This document shows, piece after piece, positions 5,489 through 9,031 of a DNA stretch of 9,031 nt. The stretch spans positions 1 to 9,031 of the forward strand of contig DAOWAL010000041.1 of the NCBI GenBank assembly GCA_030634615.1, in the 5' to 3' direction. The notes below the pieces were generated by a model. It was not told where the DNA came from, made no database searches, and saw nothing but the letters and a program-made list of their open reading frames with translations. The position numbers were made by a program, and so were the translations under genes. The DNA comes from Candidatus Aenigmatarchaeota archaeon (GTDB lineage Archaea > Aenigmatarchaeota > Aenigmatarchaeia > QMZP01 > QMZT01). How positions within the stretch are numbered: position 1 is the first letter of the stretch; every line of letters begins with the position of its first letter.

Positions 5489-6679
5489 ATGTTCGGATTT
5501 CTGAAAAAGAAGCTTGCAGAATCTGTTGACAAGCTCGCAGATAAAATCAAGGCAAAAGATGAAGAAAAGACAGTAGAAGAACTTGTAATAAAACAGAAAC
5601 CGAAAGTTGAAAAAAAACCAGCGGCGAAACCGACGAAAAAAACTAAACCTGAAATTGTCCATGAAGAGAAACCGATATTAAAAGAGAAAATAACAGAAGA
5701 ACAATTCGAGGAAGAAAAGAAAACTGAGAAGAAAGGCAGTTTCTTGTCAAGATTCCGGGGCAAGAAAGAAAGTGAAGAAGAAAAGCCAAAGGAAGAAAAG
5801 AAATCCGGAATTAAAGACAAGCTTACCGGAAAAATACTTGAAAGGAAAGTTTCTGAAAAGGACATAGATTCTCTTTTTGAAGAAATGGAGTTTGGGTGGT
5901 TAGAAGCCAATGTTTCACTTGAGACTGTGGATTTCATTAAGGAAAAAATGAAGGAATATCTCGTCGGTCAGCAACTTAAAAGAGGCAACATAGAAAACCA
6001 GATAAGAGAAACTCTTGAAAGAATTCTTACTGAAATATTCGACCAGGGGAAAGTCGATTTGGAATCTAGGATAAAGGAAAAGAAGCCATTATGTATAGTC
6101 TTCCTCGGATACAACGGTTCCGGGAAAACCACATCCATATCAAAACTCGGCAAATATCTGACCAGTAAAAATTTCAAAATTGTTCTGGCAGCAGGTGATA
6201 CGTTCAGGGCAGCATCAATTGAACAGCTCGAATTTCACGGGGAAAAGCTTGGTCTTAAAACAATAAAACACAAATATGGTTCTGATTCAGCTGCTGTTGT
6301 TTTCGATGCAGTAGAACATGCAAAAGCAAAGGGAATAGATGTTGTTTTAGCAGATACTGCAGGTAGATCACACGCTAATCAAAACCTGATGGATGAACTC
6401 AAAAAAGTGATAAGAGTGAACAATCCTGACATTAAAATTCTTGTAATGGATTCACTTACAGGAAACGATTTAGTTGAGCAGGCAAAGAACTTTGATGATC
6501 TTGTTGGAATTGATGCCATGATATTCACAAAAACCGATGTAAACGAAAAAGGCGGGGGTATGCTTTCAGCATGCCAGGTAGTAAAGAAACCTATACTCTA
6601 CATCGGTACCGGGCAGGGTTACGAGGACATAGAACTATTCGATGCGAAGAAATTTGTAAAAGATTTGATGGGAAGTTAA
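5489..6679 (+). CDS. ftsY: Signal recognition particle receptor FtsY
   Basis: FtsY is the SRP receptor GTPase that docks SRP-bound ribosomes at the membrane for co-translational insertion. In the 396-residue product an amphipathic N-terminus (MFGFLKKKLAESV) resembles the membrane-targeting helix of archaeal FtsY. Residues about 20-115 are a Lys/Glu-rich linker of low complexity. The helical N domain spans about 116-195, and the GTPase domain has the P-loop GYNGSGKTT (207-215), DTFRAAS (237-243), DTAGR (289-293), the guanine-specificity motif TKTD (347-350) and GTGQGYEDI (373-381). All nucleotide-binding motifs are intact. The P-loop GYNGSGKT varies slightly from the usual GVNGTGKT. Its TAA is immediately followed by the stop codon of the opposing regulator gene, with no bases between. 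In many archaea ftsY sits beside prefoldin and ribosomal genes; the mnhG neighbour is unusual but functionally neutral. Confidence 0.96.
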   Translation: MFGFLKKKLAESVDKLADKIKAKDEEKTVEELVIKQKPKVEKKPAAKPTKKTKPEIVHEEKPILKEKITEEQFEEEKKTEKKGSFLSRFRGKKESEEEKPKEEKKSGIKDKLTGKILERKVSEKDIDSLFEEMEFGWLEANVSLETVDFIKEKMKEYLVGQQLKRGNIENQIRETLERILTEIFDQGKVDLESRIKEKKPLCIVFLGYNGSGKTTSISKLGKYLTSKNFKIVLAAGDTFRAASIEQLEFHGEKLGLKTIKHKYGSDSAAVVFDAVEHAKAKGIDVVLADTAGRSHANQNLMDELKKVIRVNNPDIKILVMDSLTGNDLVEQAKNFDDLVGIDAMIFTKTDVNEKGGGMLSACQVVKKPILYIGTGQGYEDIELFDAKKFVKDLMGS

Positions 6680-7213
6680 CTATTTCATTCCAATCAGATC
6701 TGATTTTGCTATTATGCCGCTAATTTTACCTCTTCTAGAAACAAGTACAGCAGGATGAACCTCAAGAAGCGACGGAAGCATTTCAACAGGGTCTTCTGCA
6801 TCGACTATAGGAAATGGTCCTTCCATTATATCTTCTGCCCGAAGATCCCTAAGACTCCTTCCCATATTTTTAACAAGACTCATCTCTCTTATACTACCTA
6901 CTAATTTTCCCTTTTCAAAAACAGGTATCTGAGAAATCCCGGATGATCTCATTACTGACATTATTTTCTTAACCAGTGTTTCAGTTTTTACAAATATTAT
7001 GTCTTTGTTCATTATTTCTTCGCAAACTGTTTGCTTTTCTCTTTTGCTCAATACTATGAGTATTCTGTTAACTGTTGAAAGTCTTGGATCGACTTTGTCG
7101 TTTTCTATTTTTGCTACATGTGCCTGTGATATGTTGGCAAGTTTTGCAAGTTCAATTTGGGAAAGGCCAACTTCATTTCTTAACTTTTTCATGTAACTTC
7201 CAGTTATGATCAT
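6680..7213 (-). CDS. HTH transcriptional regulator with two C-terminal CBS domains
   Basis: The 177-residue product starts with an XRE-type helix-turn-helix (about 6-58): MKKLRNEVGLSQIELAKLA, then ISQAHVAKIENDKVDPRLST, with the typical Q-x-x-LA and V-x-x-IE pattern. Two CBS motifs follow, roughly 63-117 (IMNKDIIFVKTETL ... ISQIPVFEKGKLVGSI) and 125-177 (RAEDIMEGPFPIV ... AVLVSRRGKISGIIAKSDL). This matches the archaeal family COG3620 (HTH with CBS). CBS pairs bind adenosyl compounds such as AMP, ATP or SAM. The ATG at 7213 is chosen because GTGA lies five bases upstream (7222-7219); a longer frame to 7276 would run through TATA-like sequence and encode a hydrophobic extension absent from the family. 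The gene diverges from metK across 94 bases, so regulation of metK and of itself is likely; this is inferred from position. Confidence 0.9.
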   Translation of the reverse strand: MIITGSYMKKLRNEVGLSQIELAKLANISQAHVAKIENDKVDPRLSTVNRILIVLSKREKQTVCEEIMNKDIIFVKTETLVKKIMSVMRSSGISQIPVFEKGKLVGSIREMSLVKNMGRSLRDLRAEDIMEGPFPIVDAEDPVEMLPSLLEVHPAVLVSRRGKISGIIAKSDLIGMK

Positions 7214-7220
7214 ATTCTTC

Positions 7221-7241
7221 ACAGTTATAATTTGTAACAGT
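7221..7241. promoter_or_regulatory. Imperfect palindrome, candidate operator of the HTH-CBS regulator
   Basis: A 21-base imperfect dyad centred on base 7231 has 8 of 10 positions pairing; the core is GTTATAATTTGTAAC (7224-7238). It lies just downstream of the TATA elements reading toward the regulator and overlaps the edge of its GTGA ribosome binding site. Dyads of this size are typical targets of XRE-type dimers. Chance is possible in A/T-rich DNA. Confidence 0.4.
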
Positions 7242-7244
7242 AAA

Positions 7245-7264
7245 ATATATAAAGATATATAAAG
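7245..7264. repeat. Perfect tandem 10-base repeat carrying TATA boxes for both directions
   Basis: The unit ATATATAAAG occurs twice in direct tandem (7245-7254 and 7255-7264). On the minus strand each reads CTTTATATAT, close to the archaeal TATA consensus, placing starts near 7233 or 7223 for the regulator. On the plus strand the first copy preceded by AGTAAA could serve metK, with a start near 7275-7280 and a leader of about 30 bases. Expression of the two genes therefore shares one TBP-binding area. Confidence 0.5.
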
Positions 7265-7296
7265 GGCAAACGCCAATAATTCTTATCTTTAATCTT

Positions 7297-7303
7297 GAGG
7301 TGA
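7297..7303 (+). promoter_or_regulatory. Strong ribosome binding site of metK
   Basis: GAGGTGA lies four bases before the metK ATG and is the most complete Shine-Dalgarno match in the window. It shows that metK has a leader rather than a leaderless message, unlike several other operon-first genes here. Confidence 0.7.
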
Positions 7304-7307
7304 TTTT

Positions 7308-8477
7308 ATGACAAAGGAAAAAATATTATTAACGTCCGAGAGTGTAACTGCTGGTCATCCAGATAAAATGTGTGACGTTATATCGGATTCTGTTTTGGAT
7401 GCAATATTCAAACATGACCCAAACGCAAGAGTTGCTTGCGAGACAGGAACTAAGAACGGAGGAGTTATGCTTTTTGGTGAAATTACAACTTCAACATATG
7501 TTGATATACCACATGTTGTAAGAAGAGCTATAAAAGAAATAGGATACACAAAATCAGAATATGGTATAGAGCATGAAACATGCACAGTATGGGTACAGTT
7601 AACTGAACAAAGTCCTGACATATCACAGGGTGTAACAGATGGAGAAGGTCTTCACAAGGAACAAGGTGCCGGTGATCAGGGAATGATGTTTGGGTACGCA
7701 TGCGATGAAACAGAAGAACTTATGCCACTTCCAATAACACTTGCACATAAACTGACATTCAAAATGGCAGAACTCATGAAAAAAGGCGAGATAAAGTGGA
7801 TGAGACCTGATGGAAAGTCTCAGGTAACAGTGGAATATGACGAAACAGGAAAACCACTTAGAGTTGATGCAGTTGTTGTATCAACACAACACGATGAAAA
7901 TGTGGATTACAATATAATAAGAAAAGAAATGATCGAAAGAGTCATAAAGCCAATTTGTGGCGACTGGGTAGACAATGACACAAAATTTTACGTGAATCCC
8001 ACAGGAGCATTCGTAAGAGGCGGACCTTACGCAGACGCCGGTCTTACAGGAAGAAAAATCATTGTGGACACATACGGCGGAATCGGAAGGCATGGCGGTG
8101 GAGCTTTCTCAGGAAAAGACCCATCAAAAGTCGATAGATCAGCAGCATACATGGCAAGATACATTGCCAAGAATATTGTTGCAGCAAAGCTTGCGAAAAA
8201 ATGCGAAATACAACTTGCATACGCTATCGGTTATCCAGAACCTGTTTCTGTGCACATCGATACATTTGGAACAGGGAAGCTACCGGATGAAAAAATTTGT
8301 GCACTTGTAAGAGAACATTTCCCACTCAAGCCAGCAGGCATAATTGAACATCTGAATCTACGAAGACCAATATACAAAAAGACAGCTGCTTATGGACACT
8401 TCGGAAGGAACGATCCGGATTTCACATGGGAAAAGACAGATAAAGCAGAAGTGCTCAGCAAAGAATTACACAAGTGA
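7308..8477 (+). CDS. metK: S-adenosylmethionine synthetase, bacterial/eukaryotic MetK type
   Basis: MetK makes S-adenosylmethionine from ATP and methionine, with release of phosphate and pyrophosphate. The 389-residue product has all the MetK signatures: TAGHPDK (14-20), [10 protein letters not shown] (43-52), GEITT (57-61), [12 protein letters not shown] (120-131), [12 protein letters not shown] (167-178), VVSTQHDE (190-197), [20 protein letters not shown] (239-258), [19 protein letters not shown] (263-281), [11 protein letters not shown] (305-315) and [16 protein letters not shown] (360-375). The catalytic His, Asp and Lys residues are present. GPYADAG departs from the usual GPxGDAG by Gly to Ala. 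Most archaea use the unrelated-looking archaeal-type MAT (COG1812), so this class in an archaeal context suggests an old transfer; its base composition resembles that of its neighbours. It has its own leader and ribosome binding site and ends before a hairpin. Confidence 0.96.
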   Translation: MTKEKILLTSESVTAGHPDKMCDVISDSVLDAIFKHDPNARVACETGTKNGGVMLFGEITTSTYVDIPHVVRRAIKEIGYTKSEYGIEHETCTVWVQLTEQSPDISQGVTDGEGLHKEQGAGDQGMMFGYACDETEELMPLPITLAHKLTFKMAELMKKGEIKWMRPDGKSQVTVEYDETGKPLRVDAVVVSTQHDENVDYNIIRKEMIERVIKPICGDWVDNDTKFYVNPTGAFVRGGPYADAGLTGRKIIVDTYGGIGRHGGGAFSGKDPSKVDRSAAYMARYIAKNIVAAKLAKKCEIQLAYAIGYPEPVSVHIDTFGTGKLPDEKICALVREHFPLKPAGIIEHLNLRRPIYKKTAAYGHFGRNDPDFTWEKTDKAEVLSKELHK

Positions 8478-8480
8478 TCG

Positions 8481-8513
8481 GAAGGGGATCTCCCCCTCCA
8501 CTATTTATTTTTT
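8481..8513 (+). terminator. Hairpin followed by T-rich tract, metK terminator
   Basis: GGAAGGGG (8481-8488) can pair with CCCCCTCC (8493-8500) across the loop ATCT, giving eight pairs with one A/C mismatch. It begins three bases after the metK stop and is followed by a T-rich run to about 8513, so it looks like an intrinsic-type terminator; in archaea the T-tract is probably the main signal. Confidence 0.6.
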
Positions 8514-8691
8514 CTGTTCTCATATGTGGGAATTAAATAGTATAAATGTATATTTTTTTTCTTGTCAAAAAATCATTTTAAACAAACAGTTAATGTTCAT
8601 TTTCAGGGGTTAGTGCCATTATTATGCCATATTTATAGTATATTACTACAATTGGTCAGGCACGATTTTTCGTTCTTTTCCACAGCAAACA
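8514..8691. other. Intergenic stretch without a recognisable gene
   Basis: Between the metK terminator and the map promoter I see no convincing coding region, tRNA or conserved RNA fold. It contains a second run of eight T (8553-8560), a possible back-up terminator, and two adjacent similar 11-mers, GCCATTATTAT and GCCATATTTAT (8615-8636, 9 of 11 identical), of unknown meaning. Confidence 0.4.
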
Positions 8692-8700
8692 ATTTATATC
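8692..8700 (+). promoter_or_regulatory. TATA box of map, leaderless arrangement
   Basis: ATTTATATC, preceded by the purine-rich AGCAAACA, is centred about 24 bases before the ATG at 8720. That is the distance from TATA box to start site in archaea, so the message should begin at or next to the start codon. There is no ribosome binding site in the gap, which supports this. Confidence 0.6.
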
Positions 8701-8719
8701 AAAACTACATTTTTAGTCT

Positions 8720-9031
8720 ATGGAAAAGGAAATTTTAGAAAATTATTTGAAGGCTGGAAAAATAGGTTTGCAGATAAAGCAGGAAGTTTTGAAAATGATA
8801 AAACCTGGTATGGAAATATTTACACTTTCAGAGTTTATTGAAAAACGTATCGCAGAACTTGGTGGGAAGCCAGCGTTTCCTGTCAACACAGGAATAAATG
8901 ATGTGACAGCACATTACACGCCGTCATCCAATGACAAGATTGTAATAAAGGAAGGGGATTTAGTAAAGATAGATCAGGGCATACATGTCAATGGGTATGT
9001 TGCAGATATGGCATACACCTATTGTTCTGAA
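8720..9031 (+). CDS. map: Methionine aminopeptidase type II, N-terminal part (cut by window end)
   Basis: The enzyme removes the initiator methionine from new proteins using two metal ions. Only the first 104 codons are present; the frame is open to the last base. Visible features are the helical start AGKIGLQIKQEVLKMIKPGM (12-31), LGGKPAFPVNTGINDVTAHYTP (47-68) including His65, and KEGDLVKIDQGIHVNGYVADMAYT (77-100), where Asp85 and Asp96 are the first two metal ligands, with the usual 11-residue spacing. The archaeal family is about 295 residues long, so about two thirds lie beyond the window, including the type II helical insert. The assignment to type II rests on the PAFPVN and archaeal-like sequence, because the insert itself is not visible. 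The ATG is preceded by a well-placed TATA box and no ribosome binding site. Confidence 0.92.
   Translation, partial: MEKEILENYLKAGKIGLQIKQEVLKMIKPGMEIFTLSEFIEKRIAELGGKPAFPVNTGINDVTAHYTPSSNDKIVIKEGDLVKIDQGIHVNGYVADMAYTYCSE

Noticed and set aside
5489..5850. Repeat or compositional island in the A/G-rich start of ftsY
   Set aside because: The purine bias is explained by the Lys/Glu-rich linker normal for FtsY N-termini.
5467..5937. Long antisense open frame opposite the 5' part of ftsY (156 codons)
   Set aside because: It is rich in Ser and Phe because it mirrors the Lys/Glu-rich linker codons of ftsY; there is no domain, ribosome binding site or promoter.
7214..7276. N-terminal extension of the HTH-CBS regulator by 21 residues
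   Set aside because: It would place the start inside or beyond the tandem TATA repeat, encodes a hydrophobic stretch not typical of the family, and the ATG at 7213 has a GTGA site at proper spacing.
7275..7307. SAM riboswitch ahead of metK
   Set aside because: The predicted leader is only about 30 bases, too short for any known SAM riboswitch fold, and shows no expression platform.
8392..8613. 73-codon plus-strand frame from the end of metK into the intergenic region
   Set aside because: It overlaps metK in another frame, crosses the terminator hairpin and has no recognisable features.

Overview
This AT-rich window comes from an archaeon. The evidence is an archaeal-type ribosomal protein set (uS2, eL19, uL18; eL19 does not occur in bacteria), an archaeal FtsY, an archaeal HTH-CBS regulator, a type II methionine aminopeptidase, TATA boxes about 25 bases ahead of several start codons, and GGTGA-type ribosome binding sites at internal operon genes. 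The mix of broken-up ribosomal gene clusters and a bacterial/eukaryotic-type MetK would fit an uncultivated lineage such as DPANN, but that placement is a guess.

Layout. 1-186 is the 3' end of an enolase gene (+). 188-2457 holds a two-gene minus-strand unit: a cytoplasmic eight-repeat PQQ-like beta-propeller protein followed by nadC, joined by an ATGA overlap. 2458-2581 is a divergent promoter region. 2582-4363 is a tight plus-strand ribosomal unit (uS2, eL19, uL18). 4410-5463 encodes three Mrp/Mnh-type antiporter subunits, E, F and G, without A-D. 5489-6679 is ftsY. 6680-7213 is a minus-strand HTH plus two-CBS regulator whose stop codon abuts that of ftsY. 7214-7307 is a 94-base divergent promoter region with duplicated TATA elements and a 21-base imperfect palindrome. 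7308-8477 is metK, followed by a hairpin and T-rich tract. 8478-8719 is non-coding, and 8720-9031 is the 5' part of the gene for type II methionine aminopeptidase, cut by the window end.

How the genes relate. Enolase followed by uS2 is a familiar archaeal gene order, but here the propeller-nadC unit sits between them on the other strand. eL19-uL18 normally lie inside the long spc ribosomal cluster; here they follow uS2 and are succeeded by membrane antiporter genes rather than uS5. The regulator and metK share a control region. Because CBS pairs bind adenosyl ligands, a SAM-sensing regulator controlling SAM synthesis is a reasonable, untested hypothesis. metK and the aminopeptidase gene both concern methionine but have separate promoters.

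Most of the window is conserved housekeeping content. The items most worth a second look are the unexplained propeller-nadC unit, the HTH-CBS/metK control region and the orphan MnhEFG set. I did not find a CRISPR array, insertion sequence, tRNA or rRNA.
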